The position numbers were made by a program, and so were the translations under genes. From an uncultured Clostridia bacterium (lineage in GTDB: Bacteria > Bacillota > Clostridia > Christensenellales > UBA1242): a stretch of 47,006 bases of DNA. The notes below the pieces were generated by a model. It had not been told where the DNA came from. It saw only the letters and a program-made list of their open reading frames with translations, and did no database searches. Positions 7,631-15,370 of the stretch are shown here, one piece after another (within the stretch, counting starts at the first letter, position 1; every line of letters begins with the position of its first letter). The stretch spans positions 1-47,006 of the forward strand of contig CAKVMD010000009.1 in NCBI GenBank assembly GCA_934771475.1, read 5' to 3'.

Positions 7631-9142
7631 ACGCTTTTTATCTTTTTTAAATCGTCCGAGCAGTGGTTTTATAAATTCTAGCCACAAAGGCAAGGTTAAA
7701 ACGCCATAAACTCCGCCACCAGCAATAACAGCGAGAATTATTCCCACGAAACCGCCTAGCGCGCTTATCATAAGTTCCACAGACAAAAACATAACTGTTC
7801 CGCCCGCAAGAGGAAGAAACAAATTGAAAAAGTCAACTTTCACTGTCGAATAAAGTTTAACCATGGCGCAGATAGAAATAGTCGCGTTTAAAAGCGCATT
7901 TGAGATAGGAATTGCATATATTCCAATAGCGCTTAACCTTGCAAAAATGACAAGCGAAAGGAGTTTTACCCCACCCCCGACAAGAGAAAAGCAAAGCGCG
8001 TGTTTAAATAGTCCTTTTGCTTGCAATATTGAAAAAAGAAATTGCATTATCCCCGCCATAAGCGTGGCAACCGCCGTTACCAATGTTAAGCCTTTTGAAA
8101 TCGGGAGAAAATCTTTGATAACTGTCGGATAAACCAAAAGATAAAATTCTTTGGATATAGCACAAACACCTAGCACAAGCGGAACTAAAAAAGCCCACAT
8201 CAAAGAAAAGGCGCGCGAAATAGTAACTTTTTCCTCTTCTTTTGAGCCTTGCGAAGAGAGGAATGATACTTTTGGCAAAAGCGCCATTCCAACCGCTAGC
8301 GAAACTAGAAGCGGAAAGCTTAAAATAGTTCCAATCATGCCCGTTTGAAGCCCATACAACTTTTGTGCAATGCTCCTTTCAAACCCCGCAACTGCAAGAA
8401 GGGGCAAAATGACCAAACTTTCAACAGCATGAGTCAGCGGGATTACTGCACTGCTAAATGAAAGAGGCAGAACGGCAGAGAAAAACTCTCTTTTAACCAC
8501 AACATCGCTATGCTGAATTTTCATGTTTTTAGAAAGCGCAAATTGAAGATAAATGAAAGCGAGCGCTTCGCTTATACTTATGCCAAGAAAGGCACCAAAA
8601 ACGCCAGCGTTTACGCCGCTCCTACCAAATAGATACGCTAGCGATAAACCAAAAGCAAAGCGCGAAACTTGCTCGATTATTTGGCTTACTGCTGTGGGCG
8701 TCATGTTTTCGTGGCCTTGAATAATACCGCGATAAACGCCAATAAGCCCACCACAAGGCAAAAGTAAAAGCATGAGAAGATAACTGCTTCCACCACTAAA
8801 CCCTTGAACCAGCGCGATTTTTTTTGAAAAAATTGCCAAGATTGCTCCCAGCGAAAGCCCTACCCACAAAACATACTTGACTGCAATTTTAAGGTAAGCC
8901 CCCGTTTTTACGATTTCACCCCTTGCTCTTGCGGATGAGACCAATTTTGAGAGCGAACTTGTTATTCCATTTGAAACAAATATAACTGCAAGTGAGTACA
9001 AACTCATAACCATTTGAAAAATTGCAATGCCTTCAATCCCTAAAACATTTGTAAGAGGCAATCGAAAGAAGGCGCCAAAAAGTTTGCAGATTAACCCGCT
9101 TATCACCAGCACCATTGCACCTTTTCCGACCGAACGATTCAT
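7619..9142 (-). CDS. SpoVB/MurJ-type lipid-linked oligosaccharide flippase
   Basis: Polytopic membrane protein of 507 residues in the MOP/MATE superfamily. Hydrophobic segments repeat along the whole length, consistent with about 14 helices. The N-terminus (GKGAMVLVISGLICKLFGAFFRLPLTNVLG) and the NGITSSLSKLVSSARARG loop resemble SpoVB/PST exporters, which flip cell-wall or polysaccharide precursors. No other sporulation gene is in the window, so a peptidoglycan or polysaccharide role is equally likely. There is no ribosome site. The candidate promoter TTGTAT-18-TAATCT ends 6 nt before ATG, the leaderless arrangement. Confidence 0.85.
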   Translation of the reverse strand: MNRSVGKGAMVLVISGLICKLFGAFFRLPLTNVLGIEGIAIFQMVMSLYSLAVIFVSNGITSSLSKLVSSARARGEIVKTGAYLKIAVKYVLWVGLSLGAILAIFSKKIALVQGFSGGSSYLLMLLLLPCGGLIGVYRGIIQGHENMTPTAVSQIIEQVSRFAFGLSLAYLFGRSGVNAGVFGAFLGISISEALAFIYLQFALSKNMKIQHSDVVVKREFFSAVLPLSFSSAVIPLTHAVESLVILPLLAVAGFERSIAQKLYGLQTGMIGTILSFPLLVSLAVGMALLPKVSFLSSQGSKEEEKVTISRAFSLMWAFLVPLVLGVCAISKEFYLLVYPTVIKDFLPISKGLTLVTAVATLMAGIMQFLFSILQAKGLFKHALCFSLVGGGVKLLSLVIFARLSAIGIYAIPISNALLNATISICAMVKLYSTVKVDFFNLFLPLAGGTVMFLSVELMISALGGFVGIILAVIAGGGVYGVLTLPLWLEFIKPLLGRFKKDKKRLEN

Positions 9143-9148
9143 ACTTTT

Positions 9149-9178
9149 AGATTAATCTAAACCGCAAAATATATACAA
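9149..9178 (-). promoter_or_regulatory. Flippase promoter, leaderless geometry
   Basis: TTGTAT (9173-9178), 18-bp spacer, TAATCT (9149-9154), then AAAAGT and ATG. It is weaker than the other leaderless promoters. Confidence 0.5.
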
Positions 9179-9237
9179 TAAGGGGCAAAATGTGTTTAAA
9201 AAGTGGTTAAAAATAGACAAAAATCAAAATTGCCTAT

Positions 9238-9265
9238 TTACAAAGCCAAACAAATATGTTAAAAT
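9238..9265 (+). promoter_or_regulatory. Promoter of the 220-aa gene
   Basis: TTACAA (9238-9243), 16-bp spacer, TAAAAT (9260-9265), upstream of AAGGAGG at 9279-9285. Confidence 0.55.
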
Positions 9266-9290
9266 ATTGCCAAGAGATAAGGAGGAATTA

Positions 9291-9953
9291 ATGGACTTTA
9301 TCACAAGCAACCCATATATTTTAAGAAAAAATGAATACCCACATGTCAAAGGATTGACATATAAAGTTGACAAATATGACCAAGCGGAAGGCATTAAGTT
9401 GGTTTTGGGTAATTTGGTTGGATATTTGTCTTTTTATACTGGCGCATTTGACAACAAGGCACAACTTACAAATCTTTACAATCAAATAATAAAAGGCACT
9501 CACCCTTGTATAAACCCATCACTTTTAATTCGTGCCGGCCTTGATAACAGCGAATATGTTTCAAATTTGAAAACGCTAGTAACAAAAATTTACAACGCTT
9601 CACCAGCAGAACTTGAAAAGTGGAAAAATTCTCCATTGTTTGAGACTTTGGACTATATAGTCAGCCCTGCTCGATGGAATAATTGGGAAAAACTTCCTGA
9701 TTCCACAATGACAGCCCCTCCGGGAAATGAAAAATTCTCGATAGCACTTCAATGCGAAGTTATGCAAAAGGACGAAATTTGTTTCTTCGACCTCTTCTCA
9801 ATGATTAGAGACACATTGAACGGAACAGCCAACACAACAACTTGCGTCAAAGCAGGCGACATCTTCCTTGAACATCTCAAAAATTTACCTTTATTCCGCA
9901 AAAACTATCGCCAAGTTCCCCCAACAAGTGGCGATTTCGGAAGCGAAAGATAA
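9291..9953 (+). CDS. 220-aa hypothetical protein
   Basis: The frame is open from further upstream, but the start is set at ATG 9291 because AAGGAGG lies 5 nt before it and a promoter sits between. The protein begins MDFITSNPYILRKNEYPHVK. It is soluble-looking, rich in Asn, aromatic and charged residues, without signal peptide or membrane segment. A central VLGNLVGYLSFYTGAF stretch and two WNNWEK/LEKWKN segments stand out. I do not recognise a family. It is transcribed against its neighbours, has its own promoter, and ends in a strong terminator. Confidence 0.8.
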   Translation: MDFITSNPYILRKNEYPHVKGLTYKVDKYDQAEGIKLVLGNLVGYLSFYTGAFDNKAQLTNLYNQIIKGTHPCINPSLLIRAGLDNSEYVSNLKTLVTKIYNASPAELEKWKNSPLFETLDYIVSPARWNNWEKLPDSTMTAPPGNEKFSIALQCEVMQKDEICFFDLFSMIRDTLNGTANTTTCVKAGDIFLEHLKNLPLFRKNYRQVPPTSGDFGSER

Positions 9954-10051
9954 TTTCGCACTTTTGCAAGGATGCGCATATTTATTTGCGACTACCTTTG
10001 CATAAACAGAAAACGCTTTGTTCTTCGCGTTTTTCCATAATTTAATATAGT

Positions 10052-10087
10052 AAATAAAGGAGCGCTTTTCTAAGTGCTCCTTTATTT
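10052..10087. terminator. Bidirectional terminator
   Basis: The stem AAATAAAGGAGCGCTT/AAGTGCTCCTTTATTT around a TTCT loop sits between the converging genes at 9953 and 10130 and can serve both. Confidence 0.85.
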
Positions 10088-10129
10088 GTTGAAAATTTAA
10101 TTTTTAAAATTTTTATTTTTGAAAAATAC

Positions 10130-11956
10130 CTATTCTCTTTCCATTTCAATATCATTTACATAAAATGTTGCGTCCACTTTTTCACTAGCTTCGCTTGGCA
10201 AGTTAGTCTCGCTTGGCTCTGGCGTTCTTTCAGGAATGGCCGTATGCGCCTTCCCTTTAATTGAAGATTCTATTTCTTCTCCCATTGGCGCCTTCCCATC
10301 GTTGTCATTTCCCGCAACTTGTGGCTTGGAATTGGTCGTTTTTACAACTGTACCTGTCCCCGAAAAAATTTCAAAATCTAAAAAGTCATTCTTTGGAGTT
10401 CGTGGCGTTGCGCTAGCGCTAGGTTCTGGCGCTACCACTTTTTCAGGTTTCTTTTCCTCTGGGGCAGGCCTAGTTGAACCCACTTTCTCCACTATTTTGG
10501 CTGGGGCAGGCTTAGCATCATCAATATAAAAAACTATGGGTGAACTCTTTTTATCGCTGGCCTTATCTTTTTTCTTTTTAACCTTTTTCCCTTTCTTGTC
10601 AGGTTTCTTACCCTTTTTGTCAGGCTTCTTGCCCGGCTTTTTGGCTGGGGCTTTTGCTGCTGCTTGTTTTTTATCATCGGCTTTTTTCTGAGCCTCTACA
10701 ACCGCGCCACCTTGGTCTTTTGCCTGCTTTTTGAGGTTTTGAATTGAAAGAAGAAGGTCGTTTACAAGTTTTTTCTTGTCCTCTTTTTTCAGCCCCAGAA
10801 CTTCAAATCCACCATTATCGTCAATAACACGCTCCAAAAGCATACGAAGATAGGTAAATTTGCGTTCAAACGCGTTTTCGCTTCCGTCAAGAAGAGATTT
10901 GTATTTTGCAATAATCTCTCTCCCTTCTGGCGTTTCTTCAAGGAGTTTCAAAAGCCTTAAAAGATAAATTTGGCTGGCCATATCAAAAAGTTCTCCAACG
11001 ACCAAATCAACATCTAGGGCGTTTTGCATTATAACCGTTATGTTTGGCACTTCAAACTCATTGATAGCAATCGCAATATCACTAAGTGAAAAGGCTTTAC
11101 GAACTTTAATTCTAAATTCGTCATCATTTTTATCAACATAATCAGCGATTTTTGTAACAAGATATTCTTCTTTTAAGGATTTGCCTACATACTCTTCCAT
11201 GTAAAGACTGGCTTTTGATTTTCCATCATTCAAAGGCGTGATTTTTACAAGGAAACGAAACTCTTTGCCAAAATACGAAATACTTGCCCTATATTCATCT
11301 TCACTTGCAAAGTCAATCTCTTTGACGAGTTTTATAAGTTCCCGTTTAACATCGTCAGAAACTATATATCTTCCTTTTGAGTCAAACTTTCCTACAAGTT
11401 TAAAGGTTGCTGTTAAAAAACGATACCTGGTCTTGTAGTAAAATATATTGTCGGCTTCTTTTATTGTAACATCACCGCCATAGGTTACGAAAGGTGGGAC
11501 CTCTTCTTTTTTCTCTTCACCTTTTTTGTCCGCGCTTTCCGCCTTGGCTTCACCGCTCTGTTTTGCTTCACCACTCGTTTTTTCATCACCACTGGTGTTT
11601 GTTTCGGAACTTGATTTTTCTTCGGCATCTACTTTCGCGGGCTTTTTGTCCGCCTCGACACTGCTCTCTCCATTTTGAACACCTAAGTTTTGACCTTCTC
11701 CGCTATCCTTTTGCGAAACATTTTGAGCGCCCACATTGTCAGATGCATTTTCAACGCTTGCAGTTTTTTCTTTTTGATTATCTTCAAGTTTGTTCTCTGC
11801 ATTTAAGGCCTGATTTTCTTGCGAGTTATCCCCAAGTGCAACAACGCGAGCAAAATCTGTGGTGCTGATTTCATCACCGCTAATTTTCAAACCTATTAAA
11901 TTATTATCTTCTTGCCTAGCACTGTTTTCTTGGGCAAGCAACTTTTTATTTTTCAT
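10130..11956 (-). CDS. 608-aa protein with acidic N-terminus and Lys-rich tail
   Basis: I do not recognise a family. Residues 1-160 are low-complexity, Glu/Asp/Ser/Asn-rich (SGDEKTSGEAKQSGEAK). Residues about 160-410 look folded and helical (EEVPPFVTYGGDVTIKEAD, LRLLKLLEETPEGREIIAKY). Then comes a strongly cationic stretch (KKPGKKPDKKGKKPDKKGKK) like histone H1 or other nucleic-acid-binding tails, and an acidic C-terminal linker. There is no signal peptide or membrane helix, so it should be cytoplasmic. It has no ribosome site. The promoter TTGATA-17-TATACT ends 6 nt before ATG, so the mRNA is predicted leaderless. Confidence 0.85.
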   Translation of the reverse strand: MKNKKLLAQENSARQEDNNLIGLKISGDEISTTDFARVVALGDNSQENQALNAENKLEDNQKEKTASVENASDNVGAQNVSQKDSGEGQNLGVQNGESSVEADKKPAKVDAEEKSSSETNTSGDEKTSGEAKQSGEAKAESADKKGEEKKEEVPPFVTYGGDVTIKEADNIFYYKTRYRFLTATFKLVGKFDSKGRYIVSDDVKRELIKLVKEIDFASEDEYRASISYFGKEFRFLVKITPLNDGKSKASLYMEEYVGKSLKEEYLVTKIADYVDKNDDEFRIKVRKAFSLSDIAIAINEFEVPNITVIMQNALDVDLVVGELFDMASQIYLLRLLKLLEETPEGREIIAKYKSLLDGSENAFERKFTYLRMLLERVIDDNGGFEVLGLKKEDKKKLVNDLLLSIQNLKKQAKDQGGAVVEAQKKADDKKQAAAKAPAKKPGKKPDKKGKKPDKKGKKVKKKKDKASDKKSSPIVFYIDDAKPAPAKIVEKVGSTRPAPEEKKPEKVVAPEPSASATPRTPKNDFLDFEIFSGTGTVVKTTNSKPQVAGNDNDGKAPMGEEIESSIKGKAHTAIPERTPEPSETNLPSEASEKVDATFYVNDIEMERE

Positions 11957-11962
11957 ATTAAA

Positions 11963-11991
11963 AGTATAAAACAAACCGATTTAAATATCAA
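11963..11991 (-). promoter_or_regulatory. Promoter of the 608-aa gene, leaderless geometry
   Basis: TTGATA (11986-11991), 17-bp spacer, TATACT (11963-11968), then TTTAAT and ATG. Transcription should start at the A of ATG. Confidence 0.75.
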
Positions 11992-12058
11992 GGCTTTTTG
12001 CCAAATTGAAAAATGTCGATTTGAAATTTAATCTGAAAATTTCATTCTTAAAAAATGT

Positions 12059-12086
12059 TTGCGCAAAGTGCGAATTATGCTACAAT
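12059..12086 (+). promoter_or_regulatory. Promoter of the zinc-ribbon gene
   Basis: TTGCGC (12059-12064), 16-bp spacer, extended -10 TGCTACAAT ending at 12086, then AAAGGAG and ATG at 12105. Confidence 0.65.
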
Positions 12087-12104
12087 ATAAAAAGGAGTAA
12101 ACTA

Positions 12105-12362
12105 ATGAATAAAATTTGTCAAAGTTGTGGTATGCCTATAAGCGACAATTCTGTTTTAGGAACCAACAAAGATGGCTCGCTAAATCAAGATTATTGCAAG
12201 TATTGTTTTGAACATGGCGAGTTTATAGATAAGGTAACCATGAACGAGTATATTGAAATGTGCTCGCAATTTGGCGCGCAAGCAGGCATGACCAATGAAG
12301 AAACGAAAGCCTTTTGTCAAAAACTTTTTCCAACTTTAAAAAGGTGGAAACAAGAGAAATAA
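12105..12362 (+). CDS. Putative zinc-ribbon protein (85 aa)
   Basis: Small cytoplasmic protein with an N-terminal treble of Cys pairs: CQSCGMP (residues 4-10), then GTNKDGSLNQDYCKYCFEHG. This matches the putative zinc ribbon family common in Bacillota and archaea, whose members often carry the GTNxDGS and DYCxYC motifs. A helical C-terminus (VTMNEYIEMCSQF, TNEETKAFCQKLFPTLKRW) follows. The ATG was chosen because AAAGGAG lies 6 nt upstream; the longer open frame has no ribosome site. Function unknown. Confidence 0.85.
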   Translation: MNKICQSCGMPISDNSVLGTNKDGSLNQDYCKYCFEHGEFIDKVTMNEYIEMCSQFGAQAGMTNEETKAFCQKLFPTLKRWKQEK

Positions 12363-12685
12363 TTTGTTCGCAGTTTAATACGCCTCCAAAATTTGTCTAT
12401 TAAACTTATAAAAAATCATTTTGGATATCTGTATGTTGCAAATTTTGCAGTTTTAAACGCATATTTAACCCAATTTTGCACCAAAATCTAAAATTAACTA
12501 AAAAAGAGTTTTACTATAAAAAGTATAACTCTTTTTTTGTCTAGCGCGCCAGGTCCCTCACAACAAGCGCGTTTTCCTTTGCCTCACAAAATAATAGATA
12601 TGGCAAGGGATTAATACTTTAAAACAACCTAATTAAAGTGGATATTCCCCGGTTTTCACATCTTGTTCTCATCACTAAAATTCTT
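12363..12685. other. Intergenic gap with terminator and two hairpins
   Basis: No gene seen between the converging genes. A terminator lies at 12499-12538. Beyond it, CGCGC/GCGCG (12545-12571) and CCTTTGCC/GGCAAGGG (12576-12609) can form two hairpins. On the minus strand these directly precede the terminator and may be the structured 3' end of the gene at 12686-13000. Confidence 0.4.
12499..12538. terminator. Bidirectional terminator
   Basis: AAAAAGAGTT and AACTCTTTTT arms with an inner TACT/AGTA extension, and T runs on both strands, between converging genes. Confidence 0.8.
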
Positions 12686-13000
12686 TTAATTTTTTAAGAA
12701 ACTTATACAATAGGGACATTCCTCTATTGAATTTATTGTGATACCATTTGAAACGCACTTCCCATTGTGGTTGAAAAGGCAATCTGCTTTACAATTTATT
12801 GTTAGCGCCTTGCTGTCCCGTTGAGGAGCATAGCGTGGCTCTCTTTCAAAAAGATGTTTTGTTACATCTTGAACATCTTTTTTATTTTCATCCTTTTCAA
12901 ATGTGGAGCAAGTAACTCGCCTCGTAACCAGAATTTCTTTTGCCTTGCAAACAAATCGGTCATTGAATCTACACAAATTTTTTCTACAACGAATATCCAT
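12686..13000 (-). CDS. DUF1540-like tandem Cys-rich protein
   Basis: A 104-residue protein with two similar Cys-rich units. Unit 1: RCRKNLCRFNDRFVCKAKEI with a following TCSTFE. Unit 2: INCKADCLFNHNGKCVSNGI then CPYCISF. The spacing (C-x3/4-C-x-FN-x4/5-C-x-x-x-x-I) resembles DUF1540, a small Clostridia family thought to bind metal. No membrane segment. GGAGAG lies upstream of ATG. The gene is divergent from rplI across an 87-bp gap. Confidence 0.75.
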   Translation of the reverse strand: MDIRCRKNLCRFNDRFVCKAKEILVTRRVTCSTFEKDENKKDVQDVTKHLFEREPRYAPQRDSKALTINCKADCLFNHNGKCVSNGITINSIEECPYCISFLKN

Positions 13001-13037
13001 AACTCTCCTTCCCTTGCCTCTTTTATTAACAAAAATC

Positions 13038-13066
13038 TTGACTTTTATGCATAAAAATAATACAAT
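13038..13066 (+). promoter_or_regulatory. rplI promoter
   Basis: TTGACT (13038-13043), 17-bp spacer, TACAAT (13061-13066), then AAGGAGG before ATG 13088. Confidence 0.8.
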
Positions 13067-13087
13067 AAACTTAAATAAGGAGGAATT

Positions 13088-13531
13088 ATGAAAGTTGTTT
13101 TACTTGCTGATGTAAGAGGAACTGGGAAAAAAGGCGAAATTAAAGAAGTATCGGACGGATACGCAAATAACTTTTTGCTTAAAACTGGAAAAGCCAAAAG
13201 GGCAGACAACGCGACATTGAGCGAAAACAAAAATCGTCAAGAAGCAAATGATTTCCATAAAGAAATGCAAAGACAAGACGCTGTAAAACTTGGCGAACAA
13301 ATTAAAGGTCAAATCGTTTCTCTGACAATTAAATGTGGAGAAAATGGCAAAACTTTCGGTTCTATTTCGGCAAAAGAAATCGCTGACGGACTTGCAAAAT
13401 ACGGATACAATGTTGATAAAAGAAAAATTGAACTTAAAGACGCAATCAAATCTATTGGAGACTATGAGGTTATAGTAAAACTGCATCCAACAGTTTCGGT
13501 CAAAGTTAAGGTTCAAGTCAGAGCAGAATAA
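13088..13531 (+). CDS. rplI: Ribosomal protein bL9
   Basis: Large-subunit ribosomal protein of 147 residues, the normal length. The N-terminal rRNA-binding domain (MKVVLLADVRGTGKKGEIKE, DGYANNFLLKTGKA) is followed by the long connecting helix and the C-terminal domain (NGKTFGSISAKEIADGL, YEVIVKLHPTVSVKVKVQV). AAGGAGG lies 5 nt upstream. In many Bacillota rplI precedes dnaB, but here an unassigned gene follows after 8 bp. Confidence 0.97.
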   Translation: MKVVLLADVRGTGKKGEIKEVSDGYANNFLLKTGKAKRADNATLSENKNRQEANDFHKEMQRQDAVKLGEQIKGQIVSLTIKCGENGKTFGSISAKEIADGLAKYGYNVDKRKIELKDAIKSIGDYEVIVKLHPTVSVKVKVQVRAE

Positions 13532-13539
13532 GGAGATAT

Positions 13540-13935
13540 ATGAAGTATAACAACGAGGATGCACTCAATTTGATATATAACAAAATGCGTTGGGGACAAT
13601 TCTTAGAAAAGTATTGGAATGAAGAAAATGTGATTTTCGTCCATGCAAAGGCACTTGCAAAAGCATACGAAAGAGTGCATCCAATTCCAGTAAAGAACCC
13701 AACCTATAAAAAATTTCAGATATGGATAAAACCATTTGAGGAAAAATGCACAAAAATATCACATAAATTTGGAGACAATCTAAACAGTCGTCATTATCTA
13801 AGCGAGCAACTGTTTAAAGATTATATGGATAAATACGCTGGTTACCTTTATAGAGACCACAGCGCAGTACGCGACTATGACCTAGAACTCGCTTTTGCGC
13901 GCGAATCTGCTTTTGACGAAAAAGAAAACTCTTAA
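13540..13935 (+). CDS. 131-aa hypothetical protein
   Basis: Begins MKYNNEDALNLIYNKMRWGQ after AGGAG, 8 bp behind rplI, so the two are co-transcribed. The sequence is soluble, helical and rich in aromatic and basic residues (YWNEENVIFVHAKALAKAYE, YMDKYAGYLYRDH). No signal, membrane segment or metal motif is visible and I do not recognise a family. Being in the L9 transcript suggests housekeeping expression. Confidence 0.8.
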   Translation: MKYNNEDALNLIYNKMRWGQFLEKYWNEENVIFVHAKALAKAYERVHPIPVKNPTYKKFQIWIKPFEEKCTKISHKFGDNLNSRHYLSEQLFKDYMDKYAGYLYRDHSAVRDYDLELAFARESAFDEKENS

Positions 13936-14284
13936 TTTTCATAATTTTAGGCAAAAATACTTAAAAATTTTAAAATTTTGATTTTAAATACTAGAATTTT
14001 GATTTTTACATTGCAGATTTCAAAATTTTAAATTCAAAAATTTCATTTTGTTTTTAACTTAAATTTTGTTTGTTACGCCCCTATGTAGTTTTAGAAAAAA
14101 TTTATTTTATAAAAAACTTTTTCATTTTTATATATTAACCAAATTTATAAACCCGCTTTCTTATGTTCGGGTTTACACCAAAAAAGCATGGATAATTCCA
14201 TGCTTTTTTATTTCAAATATTATCGATGTTTATTTAACTGCTATATAAGCCTCTTAAAATATTTAGATTTTTTTGCTTTAATTA
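13936..14284. other. AT-rich gap between converging genes
   Basis: No gene is supported. Short AT-rich repeats (AATTTTGATTTT) occur at 13975-14005. Two hairpins follow: AAACCCG/CGGGTTT at about 14151-14174, and the GCATGGA terminator. An open frame running through both hairpins was discounted. Confidence 0.6.
14181..14209. terminator. Bidirectional terminator
   Basis: GCATGGA (14186-14192), TAAT loop, TCCATGC (14197-14203), with A5 before and T6 after. It ends the rplI operon and, on the other strand, prfA. Confidence 0.85.
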
Positions 14285-15370
14285 TTAGGCATTAGCAAGT
14301 TTGTCTGCTCTATCCTTAATAATCAGCGCGTCAATAAACTGGTCAATATCACCATTTAAAACACCTTCAAGATTGTAAGACGTTACATTCACTCTGTGGT
14401 CGGTTACTCTGCCTTGTGGATAGTTGTATGTACGAACTCTTTCACTTCTATCGCCAGTCCCTACTTGGCTTCTTCTATTTTCTTTATACTCGCTTTCAAT
14501 TTGCCCTTGATAGTAGTCATAAAGTTTTGAACGAAGAATACTCATTGCTCTCTCTTTGTTTTTGGTTTGACTTCTCTCGTCTTGGCAAGAAACCACAATT
14601 CCAGTTGGAAGATGAGTTATTCTTATGGCAGAATCGGTTTTGTTAATATGTTGCCCACCCGCACCAGAAGAACGATAAGTATCAATTCTTATATCTTTAT
14701 CTTCAATTTCAAACTCAACTTCCTCAATTTCTGGAAGAACTGCAACGGTTGAAGTGGAAGTGTGAATTCTTCCTTGGCTTTCGGTCTCTGGGACTCTTTG
14801 AACTCTGTGCACTCCGCTTTCAAACTTTAATCTCGAATAAGCGCCTTTCCCTTTAACCATAAAAGTGATTTCTTTAATTCCGCCAAGTTCGGTTTCATTT
14901 AAGTCTATAACTTCAACTTTCCAGCGCTTGCTTTCTGCATACATTGAATACATACGGTAAAGTTCAGTGCAGAAAAGAGCCGATTCTTCTCCCCCAGCCG
15001 CTTGTCGAATTTCAATAATAACATTGCTATCATCATTTTCATCTTTTGGCAAAAGCAATATTTTGGCTTCTTCCACCTTATCTTCAATTTTAGTTTTTAG
15101 TAAACCGATTTCGTCATAAAACATCGCCTTCATTTCATGGTCTGTTTCCTTGTCATGTTCTTCCTGACAAATTTCCATTTCATCACAAAGCGATTTTAAC
15201 TCATCATAGCATGTGGCAATATCTTCAAGAGATGCCCTCTCCTTGACAAGTTTTTTCCATTCTCTATTATCTGCTATCACCTCTGGTTTCATAACAAGTT
15301 CGGTTAATTCATCAAATCTTGCTTTCGCTTTCCCAGTTTTTTCTAGCATTTCATTAGCGTATTCTACCAT
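14285..15370 (-). CDS. prfA: Peptide chain release factor 1
   Basis: Recognises UAA and UAG in the ribosomal A site and triggers peptide release. The 361 residues match RF1. The codon-recognition segment is RVPETESQGRIHTSTST, with the PxT tripeptide as PET, and the catalytic GGQ is in SSGAGGQHINKTDSA. AAAGGA precedes ATG. The start overlaps the end of the prmC gene by 17 nt, coupling RF1 to the enzyme that methylates its GGQ glutamine. Confidence 0.97.
   Translation of the reverse strand: MVEYANEMLEKTGKAKARFDELTELVMKPEVIADNREWKKLVKERASLEDIATCYDELKSLCDEMEICQEEHDKETDHEMKAMFYDEIGLLKTKIEDKVEEAKILLLPKDENDDSNVIIEIRQAAGGEESALFCTELYRMYSMYAESKRWKVEVIDLNETELGGIKEITFMVKGKGAYSRLKFESGVHRVQRVPETESQGRIHTSTSTVAVLPEIEEVEFEIEDKDIRIDTYRSSGAGGQHINKTDSAIRITHLPTGIVVSCQDERSQTKNKERAMSILRSKLYDYYQGQIESEYKENRRSQVGTGDRSERVRTYNYPQGRVTDHRVNVTSYNLEGVLNGDIDQFIDALIIKDRADKLANA

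Noticed and set aside
14151..14180. tRNA-like 3' end (GTTCGGGTTT followed by CACCA)
   Set aside because: The pairing is a simple AAACCCG/CGGGTTT hairpin; no acceptor, D or anticodon arm can be drawn upstream.
14066..14248. 60-residue open frame after the rplI operon
   Set aside because: It runs through two terminator hairpins, lacks a ribosome site and has no protein-like composition.
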